Source: Kuschelorhynchus macadamiae (Eukaryota > Arthropoda > Insecta > Coleoptera > Curculionidae). Taken from it: a DNA stretch of 64,000 nucleotides. Positions within the stretch are counted from its first letter, which is position 1. Every line of letters begins with the position of its first letter. The translations under genes were made by a program, and so were the position numbers. The notes under the pieces were generated by a model. The model was not told where the DNA came from and searched no databases. It saw nothing but the letters and a program-made list of their open reading frames with translations. Location of the stretch: positions 508,501 to 572,500 of the forward strand of contig JAUTXW010001311.1 in NCBI GenBank assembly GCA_030620095.1, given 5' to 3'. Shown one piece after another: positions 29,042-39,778 of the stretch.

Positions 29042-30307
29042 TTGAGCTATCTTCCACCACAGGTTCCAGTGTTAGGATTTAATCTTTAATTGATTAAAAG
29101 ATGGAATAACACTTGAGGACCCCCTAAAAGGTTATACATGTGGAAACAGGAGAATTATATAAAAATCCCTGCTTTTATAGACTTCCAGTGTTCGATTCAA
29201 TATTTCTGTACTCATTCAATCTTAGCGGGTTACGACCTACCACAGTCACTAAGGTATAAGTGTATATACAATACTAAGTATTTTGGTTTATTTTACAAAT
29301 CTCTAATTTTACACGTATAAGGTTTTTCCCGTGTATTGGCCCCTATATTCGTTATTTTAAAAATTTTAATAAATAAAAAATAAATCAATAGATTTCTTGT
29401 CTAAACATTTATAAATTTCCAAAAAATGTATACAATACGTTCCAAATTCCTTTATTTATATATTTGAATTGTTCTGCTAACGGATTCTAAAAATATTGTA
29501 AAACTAATATCTTCCATTTAACCCTGCAGATTATAGGTCAACATCTAGAGAATGACTCTGGACATATTTTAATTTAATCATTTTATTTTATATTATTACT
29601 GCTTGTATATCATTTATGTCATTGTTTGTTTTTTTTTTAAATTAAGTTATTAATATAATTTACTTAATCAACTAAAAAAAACTCATCTTCTTAAAGCAGG
29701 GCGGTATTTGGTGTTATTTAATAACCGATTAATTTATGAAACTCGGTAAAAACAATAAACTATATTCTATAAGTTAATGAAATCGAAAGAAGCAAATGTA
29801 TTTACAAATAATAATACACCCCTAATTAATAATTTATAACACTTTCCACCTTGTACTAAAGATGTTTTTCAATGGGTTTTTATCTGGCTCTCATTCCCCA
29901 TTCTAGTATGCCAAAAGTCTGCATTTATTTAAAAATCGTTTTCTTGAAAAATGTTGGTCGCACAGCACTTTCCCTGGAATATTTCTTATGTGGGACTCGA
30001 TTTTTAAAGGTAAAATATTCGCATGTTTCGAAAAAAGTACTTTAGTTTGATTTGTATGTTTAAATAATGACTTTGTAATTTAAATTAATGTATTTTATTC
30101 AATCGTCGCGCCTGCGACTCTAAAGGTAATATTCTAGGCCTCCGTGTGACGTTGTTGTCGAATAAAATGATAACCATATACCTCCAGATTGTCATCAAAT
30201 ACATTGCTACATCTTAAAATCTTGTATTTTTCTAACTCTATAACTCTAAATGAGTTCAGAATCCCAAAAATAAACTGGAAAATGAAGCAAACTAATGTAA
30301 ATTTACA
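29042..30307. other. No gene; contains one old dispersed repeat
   Basis: AT-rich sequence; the only structure noted is the 29896-30056 repeat described separately. Confidence 0.5.
29896..30056 (+). repeat. Dispersed ~160-bp repeat, copy 1
   Basis: Similar to 39300-39465: shared phrases tcgttttcttga, gcacagca(c/t)ttccc, then gaatattt/gaaatatgtgtt and a tcgaaaa.agcacttt segment. On the minus strand both could encode a peptide with a GKCCA core. Family unknown. Confidence 0.55.
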
Positions 30308-30392
30308 AATGAAGTAAGTATAATAGCAGAAATATATAATTTCTGCAGGTGCAAAACGGCCTAAAAGAAGAATTGCTTTCGATTATGTCACA

Positions 30393-30452
30393 GGGTACCC
30401 TCCTGCGATCATGATTTCTGGGCCTCTACCCTCATCAGGCAGGCTTGTACCC
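30393..30452 (-). ncRNA. Hammerhead-like ribozyme, array unit 1
   Basis: Minus-strand order: GGGTAC, AAG, CCTGC, CTGATGA, then GGG-TAGAGG-CCC (stem II), one A, GAAA, then UC-AU-GA, U, C at the cleavage site, then GCAGG, AGG, GTACCC. CCTGC/GCAGG and GGGTAC/GTACCC pair perfectly around an internal loop, giving a two-part open stem I (type I hammerhead). Stem III is two base pairs plus the A-U pair, inside the palindrome ATCATGAT, as in dimeric hammerheads. The only deviation is the extra A between stem II and GAAA, present in all copies. Confidence 0.75.
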
Positions 30453-30781
30453 AGGGAGATCTGAAATAACAGATTGCTCGATATGACAAAATCGAAAACG
30501 AAACGTCTATCATACTGAAACAGTACTACAAGTTAAATGTAACATTTAGCACCACCTATCGGGGCTCCGGTGATTTCCGGCTGCAAACCCGTAGGTCATT
30601 TAAAAAGCATGCACTAGCACCATCATGCGGAGAGTAGATACTAAAAATCGATAAAAATGCGCTCTCACACATCTTTATCAAAAGTTCTTGGCCGGAAAAG
30701 ATATATGTATAATAGCAGAAATATATAATTTCTGCAGGTGCAAAATGGCCTAAAAGAAGAATTGCTTTCGATTATGTCACA

Positions 30782-30841
30782 GGGTACCCTCCTGCGATCA
30801 TGATTTCTGGGCCTCTACCCTCATCAGGCAGGCTTGTACCC
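30782..30841 (-). ncRNA. Hammerhead-like ribozyme, array unit 2
   Basis: Same sequence as unit 1 across the motif, 389 bp further on. All core boxes and both stem I helices are intact. Confidence 0.75.
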
Positions 30842-31145
30842 AGGGAGATCTGAAATAACAGATTGCTCGATATGACAAAATCGAAAACGAAACGTCTATC
30901 ATACTGAAACAGTACTACAAGTTAAATGTAACATTTAGCACCACCTATCGGGGCTCCGGTGATTTCCGGCTGCAAACCCGTAGGTAATTTAAAAAGCATG
31001 CACTAGCACCATCATGCGGAGAGCAGATACTAAAATCTTTATCAAAAGTTCTTGGCCGGAAAAGATATATGTATATTAGCAGAAATATATAATTTCTGCA
31101 GATGCAAAACGGCCTAAAAGAAGAATTGCTTTCGATTATGTCACA

Positions 31146-31205
31146 GGGTACCCTCCTGCGATCTTGATTTCTGGGCCTCTACCCTCATCAGGCAGGCTTG
31201 TACCC
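31146..31205 (-). ncRNA. Hammerhead-like ribozyme, array unit 3
   Basis: As unit 1 with one substitution in the stem III loop (palindrome becomes ATCAAGAT), which leaves the short stem III pairs intact. Confidence 0.72.
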
Positions 31206-31534
31206 AGGGAGATCTGAAATAACAGATTGCTCGATATGACAAAATCGAAAACGAAACGTCTATCATACTGAAACAGTACTACAAGTTAAATGTAACATTT
31301 AGCACCACCTATCGGGGCTCCGGTGATTTCCGGCTGCAAACCCGTAGGTAATTTAAAAAGCATGCACTAGCACCATCATGCGGAGAGTAGATACTAAAAA
31401 TCGATAAAAATGTGCTCTCACACCTCTTTATCAAAAGTTCTTGGCCGGAAAAGATATATGTATAATAGCGGAAATATATAATTTCTGCAGGTGCAAAACG
31501 GCCTAAAAGAAGAATTGCTTTCGATTATATCACA

Positions 31535-31594
31535 GGGTACCCTACTTCGATCATGATTTCTGGGCCTCTACCCTCATCAGGCAGGCTTGTACCC
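31535..31594 (-). ncRNA. Hammerhead-like motif, array unit 4 (stem I damaged)
   Basis: Core boxes are intact but the GCAGG strand of proximal stem I has changed (plus strand reads acttc in place of cctgc), breaking pairing with CCTGC. Probably inactive. Confidence 0.65.
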
Positions 31595-31923
31595 AGGGGG
31601 ATCTGAAATAACAGATTACTCGATATGACAAAATCGAAAACGAAACGTCTATCATACTGAAACAGTACTACAAGTTAAATGTAACATTTAGCACCACCTA
31701 TCGGGGCTCCGGTGATTTCCGGCTGCAAACCCGTAGGTAATTTAAAAAGCATGCACTAGCACCATCATGCGGAGAGTAGATACTAAAAATCGATAAAAAT
31801 GCGCTCTCACACATCTTTATCAAAAGTTCTTGGCCGGAAAAGATATATGTATAATAGCAGAAATATATAATTTCTGCAGGTGCAAAACGGCCTAAAAGAA
31901 GAATTGCTTTCGATTATGTCACA

Positions 31924-31983
31924 GGGTACCCTCCTGCGATCATGATTTCTGGGCCTCTACCCTCATCAGGCAGGCTTGTACCC
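31924..31983 (-). ncRNA. Hammerhead-like ribozyme, array unit 5
   Basis: Identical to unit 1 across the motif. Confidence 0.75.
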
Positions 31984-32113
31984 AGGGAGATCTGAAATAA
32001 CAGATTGCTCGATATGACAAAATCGAAAACGAAACGTCTATCATACTGAAACAGTACTACAAGTTAAATGTAACATTTAGCACCACCTATCGGCTGTTAT
32101 TTCAGATCTCCCT

Positions 32114-32173
32114 GGGTACAAGCCTGCCTGATGAGGGTAGAGGCCCAGAAATCATGATCGCAGGAGGGTACCC
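32114..32173 (+). ncRNA. Hammerhead-like ribozyme, inverted terminal copy
   Basis: The inverted sixth copy reads the same 60-nt fold on the plus strand, all parts intact. It faces unit 5, so a transcript through both could fold into a long hairpin. Confidence 0.75.
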
Positions 32174-32330
32174 TGTGACATAATCGAAAGCAATTCTTCT
32201 TTTAGGCCGTTTTGCACCTGCAGAAATTATATATTTCTGCTATTATACATATATCTTTTCCGGCCAAGAACTTTTGATAAAGATGTGTGAGAGCGCATTT
32301 TTATCGATTTTTAGTATCTAATGAAGTAAG

Positions 32331-33764
32331 GTTATTGAATATTTTAAATTTTTAAATTAACAGACTGGTATTCATAACTGCACCAAAAGCTCTTTAAAAG
32401 TAAATAACATGTGAGCAAGTTTTTAAGTAAGTAAGTATCGGAGAAAATATAAAACAATTAAATGCAATGCAGTTTAAACAATGTAAGCGTAACTTGACTC
32501 AATGTAGACCATTTTTGCATAGATAGTGTGAAGTGCGGCAAGTATCGACTATTAGATATTGAAGAGGAATTCCGTCGAAAAACTAATTAATTTTGAAATA
32601 CCTCGCAAACAACCGTATTATTTTGTAACACATCAGAAGTTAATCGCACTGCCACTCGTTCTCCTACTCGCTCGACTTTTTTATTCATTTGGGATAACGA
32701 CTCCGGTTATTTTCTACACTTTAATAAAGGGTTATGGGCATGTGGGGGTTAGATTGGGACGATATTTTTCGTTCTTGGACACAATATCAAAATATTAAAA
32801 TGTTGATTATTTGTATGAGCTTTACGACTTTTGGGATGTCTCCAAAAGATGTTACGCTGCAATTATTTATATACGAGGAGTATATAATAATACTATTTTC
32901 ACTAAACTCATTTGCTCTAAAATGAGAGTCTTTTGTTGTAAATAATCATCGGAACTATAGTTCTATTAGCCATATTTTCACTTATGTTGATTCTGAAATT
33001 GTTTAATATTGAATCAAATCGCATCCGCACCATTGGAAGAAGTTGTATTTCATCAAGTCTCCTATATTCAGGGACATATTTCGGTTCTCTTTTGGCACCC
33101 CGTGAGCTCTTGTAGTAATTGTGCCAATACAGTCTTGCACGGTTTACTAGTGGCAAAATTTGGCTGCAACCCTGTAAGGTATATAGCTCTGGTTTTTTTA
33201 TCTGATGCCACAGATTCTTGGATATTGATAAAACTTATTGTAAAACATAACATATTTAAATCGCTTCATAGATCAGCAAGTTCTGAAAATTTTTTTAACA
33301 ATTAACTAACTCCTAACTATCATAGAATCATTTTTAAATTTGCAACTTTTAAGCTAACTACTGGTAATTTTTTACCGATAGCACTCTCAACGAACCGCTG
33401 GTGAAGCAATGCACTTTGTGTGGAAACTAAAGGCTAAGCGCTACTAGAATTTATTTTTTCATTTTTTTTATCTCTAGTAGGTTAAATCAATTTTTTTATT
33501 TTTTGCGTTTCTCTTTTGGGTATACAAACCTTTTTGGGTTGTGTAAATGTTTTTTTGATTTATATAAACAAACTTCTAACTATCTAGTTCTCTTCATAGG
33601 GTGGTTAGATGAACAGCTTTTCTAGAACTTGCCACTTTTTTGACTGTTAATTTTCGAATGAATTTGTTAAATAAAGGCTATATATTATTATTTTTATGAC
33701 TTGTTGTCTCACAGTATTCCTGTGGTTGTATTTTATACTGACGGGATTATACCAAGTTATTACA
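32331..33764. other. No recognised gene
   Basis: Frames at 32559-32798 and 33009-33305 are unremarkable and overlap antisense frames. Nothing else recognised. Confidence 0.5.
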
Positions 33765-33800
33765 AAAAATAAAAATAAAAAAAGGAAATAAAAAAAACAT

Positions 33801-34755
33801 CTATTGTATATTAAGAAATGATCTAACGATGCTACACGTTTTCAAAATGACCGATTTTTGGATGTTCCTGTGAATGTCTGTATTAAGTCCTAATTGAGAC
33901 AAATGCGGTGTAAACGTTGTTGGGGTGAGACCTGTTACTGATATGGCGACAGGAACAATGATGACTCTTTCCTGTTTCCACAGCCTTTTTACTTCTATTG
34001 CCAAGTCGGTGTATTTGGCGATCTTCCCACTGTATTTCGCTTGGATGTTCTCGTTGTTGGGGACAGCCATGTCAATAAAATAAGTGATTTTCTCTTTTTT
34101 GGATTGAAAGGTGATATCGGGTCTGTTTACGGGGATTGTTTTATCTGTGTGGATGTCAATGTCCCAGTAGAGCTTGTAGTCTTCATTTTCAAGTATGCAT
34201 GTTGGTGTATAATGGTTGTAAGGGTCTGTGTTCTCCGTTAGTTTATATGTTGAGGCTAATGCTTGATGAACGACCTTCACTGCTGAGTTGTATCTCGCGG
34301 TGTATTCAGTTTCCGCCATTATTCTACATTCACTCGTTATGTGATCGATCGTTTCTCTCTGCTGGTGATATCTCCTACACCTCTCGTCTTCAATGATAAT
34401 GTGTCCTTGATGATGCGCTTTCGGTAGTTTCTGGTTGTTATGGCTTTGTCCTGCATGGCAAGCAGGAAGCCTTCTGTTTCGGGGAACAGCTGCCCTTCTT
34501 ATAACCACGTATATGAAAGCTTTTTATGTATAGGGTCTTGCTTTATGTGGTATCTGTGTCTTCCTTAAAGTGTTTCAGACCAGGTGTTCCTCTTTTCTAG
34601 ACGTGATTGGATGTGACTGTGTGCGTCTGCTGCGTGGCTCATTTGAGATAGATCGAGCGGTGTATAATTCTTGTCTGCCTTCACTATTGCCTTGTGGAGG
34701 TTAGTTTATTTGTTGTGGAAGAATTTTCTAAGTTCGTAAATTTGTTTTTTATTTA
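33801..34755 (-). pseudogene. R4/Dong-like element C-terminus: zinc finger and RLE endonuclease
   Basis: The 235-residue frame 33801-34508 contains ETIDHITSECRIMAETEY (zinc-finger half; the first cysteine pair has degenerated to CRRYH), YTPTCILENEDYKLYWDI, then NRPDITFQSKKEKITYFIDM, AVPNNENIQ and YTDLAIEVKRLWKQERVIIV. RPD plus the downstream lysine and I-D-x-A-V-P are the hallmark of restriction-like endonucleases of R4/Dong-type elements. Upstream, 34508-34755 continues the homology with stops (HKAIVKADKNYTPLDLSQ, HSHIQSRLEKRNTWSE). Confidence 0.88.
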
Positions 34756-37606
34756 CCGTAAAGTTACCTAACTTTGACCGAAATTGAAGTTCAATTGTGA
34801 ATATCTTTGCTTGGCGTTTAGCTAATTTGTTCATTTAGTGGACCACCTTGGGGCTTCAAGTAACCCTTTAAATTGCACCATCAAATTTTTTGTTAGCAAG
34901 CCACATAAGGCATTTTTTTAAAAAAAACCTTGGTGGTCAAAGTTAGGGACGATGAACCCAACTTTGACTGACCCCTTAAAATGTATGATATCTTAAATTT
35001 AGGGACCCTGTTCAATATCATTGACCATCAGATTCGTTTTTAAAAAATATTAGAGAAGATTTGGTTAATTTTTTTCAAGAATAAAACACAAAAAATCAAA
35101 AATAAAGTATTTATTCTTATAAATATAATAAATGCAGGTACTAAAAAAGTCTCGATTTAGTAAAAACAAACTAACATATAAATCAAACATAAGAAAATAT
35201 TATTCTATTTTTAGTTGCAAATTGTCAACTTCTGGAAATACCAACCCGCGTTTGAAATCACTAGGTTTGTTTAGTTTCAAAATTATGTCCTTTTTAGAAA
35301 CTAGTGATATATCATCTGCTATGGGCCAAATAAATTTGGAATTCTTATTCCGCATGAATTTTATTTGAAATTCTTGCTCCTCGGAAGTCATTATTTGACC
35401 AACATAATATTTTGGTTGGTTATTTAGGATTTTTAGGGACACTACTACATAGTCATCTGTAGCACACTCTTCTTTTTTGTTCATTAAGGTCTTTCTCAAA
35501 TCTGCTAGGTTCGTATTTTCCTCTGCTGAATCTTCATCGTCGAGTTGGACTTCAGTAGTTTTACTTAAAGCCTTTTTTTCATTAGCTGCCCATGTCTCAA
35601 AACAGCTATCATTTAAAGTGTCCGCGTATATTATATTGCCTTCATCAATACTGTCAGAACTTTCGCTGGCTAGTCTCATTCTTTGCGTCTTTTTCTCGAA
35701 TATCTTTTTAATAGCTGTCTTCTGATTCGATGGACCTGGAGTTGGGTTGACGCCATTGTCATTCGAAGTGAGATCTTCCAATCGGATTCCCTGACCTGGT
35801 TGGACGTTGATTTTCGATTTTCTTGTCTTCTTAGATGCTTCTTGATCCCCATATCTCATAGTTTTTAGCATTCCTACTACGACTTCAGAAACTAACTCAA
35901 CTGAGCGATCTTCTGTCGTCCCTTCAGTGCTAGTTCGAGGAAACCTATTTATCACTTCCTGTGGATTAAACGGAACAATTCCACATTTTTTAAAGCCAGA
36001 AATCAAATTAGTAGAATGATTGTTTGGAGAAATGCTCTTACAAAGATTGTTTAATAGGCGCGGAAACTGGTCCTTTTGAATTACCTGGGATTTTCTTTGT
36101 TGGTTACTTTTCCAGGAATCTAATATGTCCCGCCACGCGCATAGAAGGCGACATCCAGTGGCTGGCACAAATGGGTCGAATTTTTAGGAAAACATGCGAA
36201 AATAATATTATTTTCATGTGCAGTTTTTAAAACTTCCGATGAAAAAATACTCGCTAGATTATCTCCAAGTACTACGATTTTTCCATCCTTATATTGTTTT
36301 TTAACGAATGATACAAATTGGTTGCAGAACCAGTCGGTGAAAATAACAGAGTCGAACCATCCGCTTTTACTCCGATTGTATCGTGTGTGGGGTGGGTCCT
36401 CCCTCTGTCCATGTGGACCAAATGTGTTCAGATTTGTACACCACGTATGGCGGCAACATTACACCACTTGCGGATCCGCAAAACATAACGGACACACTGG
36501 CTTTTGTGGAATCGCGAATCCTATCTGGGTATTTCGTACCTTTTTTAAATATGTACTTTTTCCTTCCCGGATCGTCGGCTAGGTTGGTTTCGTCGTAATT
36601 ATAAATTCGGCCGGGGTCAATAAAGTCTCCATCATTCTGTAATGTATCTTTCAATGCATTGAAATATTGCATTATTGTATCTGGCGATATTTCTCCTTTT
36701 GAAACCTTGAGGTTTTGACTCATTCTATGGCTAAGTGCCTGATGCCGATTTATAAACTTTGTCGTCCACCTTAGAGTTGGCATATTTCCTTCTTTAAATT
36801 GTGAAGCGGTCACTCCCTTTTTATCTAAAAGGTCGCTTACTAAATGTTGCAAGTCTTTACGGCTAAAAGGGAACCCCCACTCGCTAACTTTTATAGCATG
36901 TGCAACTATAGCTTCTTCTTCAGTGGGTGTTAGCACGAAGGGGCGACCGACCTTACCCAAGTGTACTTTTTTACACTTATTAATTAATGTACCCTTTGGT
37001 ATGTTAAATGTTTTCGCTGCCTGGTTTTTTGATATTTGTCCCGACCTTATCATGTTTAATGCCCTTTCAAGGTTAACTCGATTTTCCCCTATGTCGTACT
37101 GGCTGTACTTTCTTTTCGGCATTTCTGAGAAAAAATAATAAGTTTTTATTAAAATAAAACTCAACTTTGACCGTGCCATTAACTTTGACCGGCGGTCAAA
37201 GTTATTGACAAAAGTTGCAATTTTAGGTTATGTTTAAATTTTTTTTTAAATATAGAAAAATGTGTGACCAGTTCAGTTCACGTTATCACAATCACTTCTT
37301 AATAGTTTAAATCACTTACCTGCGTAATACTAATGATTAAAACGAATTAGTTTTTGCTCAGCAATGAGAAGTTTACCGGTAATGTTTTCGCGCACTTTTT
37401 CGGGATGGCGGACAAAGTTTCTATCGTGACTATTTTTTCGCGCACGTTTGAAAACGCATTAAAGGCCATCTATGATGCACTGCCCTACTTATCAGGACCA
37501 AAATCGCAACGGTATCTACTTTTGCTGCTTCATAAATTCGGTTAAAAACATTTTTTGAATTTGTGATCAATGTTATATTCGGAGTCAAAGTTAGGTAACT
37601 TTACGG
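34756..37606 (-). mobile_element. pogo-superfamily DNA transposon, full length
   Basis: Perfect 23-bp TIRs begin CCGTAAAGTTACCTAAC at 34756 and are mirrored at 37584-37606. The element is flanked by TA on each side (34754-34755, 37607-37608). It lies inside the R4/Dong-like element, so it is younger. It encodes one transposase on the minus strand with two frameshifts. Confidence 0.93.
35200..37122 (-). pseudogene. pogo/Tigger-family transposase, two frameshifts
   Basis: Start MPKRKYSQYDIGENRV at 37122. An HTH region (about residues 10-60, ALNMIRSGQISKNQAAKTFN, GTLINK) precedes a second DNA-binding region (about 60-150, WGFPFSRKDLQHLV). First catalytic D: IYNYDETNLADDPGRKK. A frameshift near 36385 breaks the frame; the other frame carries GWFDSVIFTDWFCNQFV, KIVVLGDNLASIFSSEVL (second catalytic D) and CFPKNSTHLCQPLDVAFYA (third). 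A second frameshift near 36150 leads to WRDILDSWK and the 322-residue C-terminal frame with acidic and Ser-rich linker to 35200. Only these two breaks are evident. Confidence 0.9.
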
Positions 37607-37608
37607 TA

Positions 37609-38899
37609 CCGATTGTATATCTATAATTCCCCTCCCTCCTTCTTTTCTCTCGATGGTGAGACTTTCCTTGCATGCGTTGGGATGTAACTTCCTGTGTTTA
37701 GTGAATTCAGAGCGTATGAGAATGTGAATGTTTTCTATGTCTGTGTGTGACCATTTAATGATAGCAAACGAATACGTAAGAATAGGTATGGCGAAGGTGT
37801 TAATAGCCTTCGTTAGATTTCTGGAATTCAGTTTAGTTTTAGTAGCTTTGTGAGTCTGGTTTTAAATTCCGTCATGAGCTCTGATTTGATATGAGTGTGG
37901 TTAATTTTGGTGCTTTGATGGAAGCCTAGGTGCCTGTATGTTTCTTCTTTGAGCATGTTATCTATAGTTTCATTGTTGATTGCTTCCCTCGTGGGTGGTC
38001 TTTCCACTATTCCTTGTTGATATGAAGTTGCTTGCATTTACTTATACCAAATTCCATGTTGATTTCCAGGGTAAACGTTTCTGTGATTTTAAGGAGTTCC
38101 TTTAGCTGTGCCTTTGTGCTTGCATATAATTTTATGTCATCCATGTACAAGAGATGGTTTATTTTGCGTACGTTATCTTTTTGGTGTTTAATTTGGAATC
38201 CGAAGTTTGTGTTATTCAGTGTGTAGGAGAGTGGATTGAGAGAGAGGCAGAACCACAAAGCGCTGGGTGAATCTCCTTGGAATATACCTCGTCTGATGTC
38301 GACCTCTTCTGTTTCGATGGCTCTTTTTGTGTTCTCAGGTTGATTTTAGTTTTCCACGTACTCATGATTTGCGTAAGAAATTGCCTGAGGTTTTTATTGA
38401 CTTTATATAATTCTAGCACTCTGGTTAGCCAACTGTGGCGTATCGAATCAAAGACTTTTTTATAATCTATGTAACCAGTATGAATGTTTCTATAATTTTT
38501 TCTGGTTTGTTCCATGATGACGCTCTTTATAATTAGCTGCTCATTGCATCCTGGGCTGTTTTTCCTGCACCCTTTTTGCTCTTCCGTTAGAATGTTTTTG
38601 TGTGCTATTTTCCTGGTAATTGTGGCTGTGATGATCTTATATAGGGTTGGAAGGCACGTAATAGGTCGGTAATTTGACGGGTCCTTATTGTCTGAATTTT
38701 TGGATTTAAGGTATGTTATTCCTTGGGTGAGAAGACTGGGGAGTGTGCTAGGTTTTACAATAATTTCATTAATTTGGCGAGTGAGAGCTCCATTATTATT
38801 ATTATTAACATTATTATTTTGTTCTTTGCTAGTGTATTCGATGCAGATATGTTTATTATTTCCTTTTATATTATAATTTATTTGAAAATGAATATCCAA
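37609..38899 (-). pseudogene. R4/Dong-like reverse transcriptase, frameshifted
   Basis: Frame 38216-38899 gives KNSDNKDPSNYRPITCLPTL, YKIITATITRKIAHKN, EEQKGCRKNSPGCNEQL, TGYIDYKKVFDSIRHSW and QFLTQIMSTWKTKI. After a frameshift near 38260 the frame 38007-38258 continues WFCLSLNPLSYTLNNTN and the catalytic INHLLYMDDIKLYA (YMDD), then the thumb (37828-38037, YRHLGFHQ). 37610-37800 continues with many stops. Poly-Asn near the N-terminus comes from an (ATT)n stretch at about 38790. The element cannot encode a functional RT. Confidence 0.88.
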
Positions 38900-38905
38900 T
38901 ATATG

Positions 38906-39778
38906 TATTTTGGCCGGGCGGTATGTTCCGTATTTATTTAATAAATCGGCTATTCCCTACATATGGCCGTATAACTAAGAAGCTTCTGTTATTTTTTTGT
39001 AAATCTCACGTATTTTACTCGACCTTGAATTATGTTTTTGGCTTGGATTTAAAAGCTAACACGTTTTATATTGTCATTACTTTTAACTGTTTATTTATTT
39101 TTTGGTAACTTAATATTTTTTAATTAATTCATATTATATAATATAATAATATGATAATAACATATTGATGCTGATTTACTATATTTTCATTTGCGTACAC
39201 GCACTCATACACATATAATACATCTTTGATATAACTTACAATTTTTACCTTATGCGAAAAACGTTTTTTAATAGGTTTTTACCTGTGCCCCGCTCCACAT
39301 TCACGCTTGCCGAAGCGTTCGCACTTCTTTGAAAGTCGTTTTCTTGATATGATGTTGTCAGCACAGCATTTCCCCTCGAAATATGTGTTCCTTGAGACTG
39401 GTTTTTTAATAGAAAGGGAAACTCTTTGCAAATATCGAAAAGAGCACTTTCGCTTGAATTGTATCGATAATTCACTGACCGACAAAAGAAATTTTTTTGT
39501 TGTAACACAAATCAGAATAGCGTAATCTAATAGAATGGACCTATCCAAATACGAAAATGACAAATAGGTAGTTGTAGCACGGAGGGTATTCTTGTTAGAG
39601 TTGTAGAACCTTATCGAATTTTACGATACTTAATATCTATAGAAAAAATGATTTCAGAAAATGTTTAACCCTGTTTATTGACTATGTTTACAGTTTCCGC
39701 CTATTAAACATACCATACATCTAAAAGAAAAGCAAACGAGATAAATATTAACTTAAAACACTAATTAAACTTTATTTT
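38906..39778. other. No recognised gene; one dispersed repeat
   Basis: Contains the 39300-39465 repeat copy. Overlapping open frames on both strands at 39245-39563 arise from this repeat. Confidence 0.5.
39300..39465 (+). repeat. Dispersed ~160-bp repeat, copy 2
   Basis: Similar to 29896-30056 in the same orientation. The minus strand has an open 94-residue frame with KRKCSFRYLQRVSLSIKK and YFEGKCCADNIISRKR; the other copy shows a stop-broken version. It may be an old coding repeat, but I do not recognise the family. Confidence 0.55.

Larger units (their letters stand above)
30308..32330 (-). mobile_element. Retrozyme-like tandem array (5 x 389 bp plus inverted copy) with 11-bp TSD
   Basis: The palindrome gcagaaatatataatttctg recurs with starts at 30326, 30715, 31079, 31468 (one mutation) and 31857, so the unit is 389 bp (one unit is 25 bp shorter). 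After a partial fifth unit the sequence flips at about 32093 and an inverted partial copy runs to 32319. The whole 2001-bp array is bounded by aatgaagtaag at 30308-30318 and 32320-32330, a target-site duplication showing it inserted as a block. Units are nearly identical, so insertion or homogenisation is recent. No protein is encoded. Each unit carries a hammerhead-like fold on its minus strand (plus strand in the inverted copy). Confidence 0.85.
33765..38905 (-). mobile_element. Non-LTR retrotransposon with restriction-like endonuclease (R4/Dong-like), split by a pogo element
   Basis: On the minus strand, RT coding (38899 to about 37610) and the C-terminal zinc-finger/endonuclease coding (34755-33801) are collinear but separated by a 2.85-kb pogo element (34756-37606). 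Removing the insert and one TA restores continuous homology (…GIIDIQSV joined to NKKQIYELRKFFHNK). An A-rich stretch near 33765-33800 marks the 3' end. The 5' end is truncated or unrecognised beyond 38900. The class normally makes one ORF with RT and a C-terminal PD-(D/E)xK-like nuclease. Confidence 0.85.

Noticed and set aside
30308..32330. CRISPR array
   Set aside because: Repeats are 389 bp with no unique spacers, in a eukaryotic transposon-rich context.
32559..33305. Candidate host exons (79-98 residue frames)
   Set aside because: Overlapping frames on both strands, no motifs, no convincing splice-site context.
34041..39108. Plus-strand frames of 60-80 residues across the R4/Dong-like and pogo elements
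   Set aside because: Shadows of minus-strand RT, endonuclease and transposase coding.
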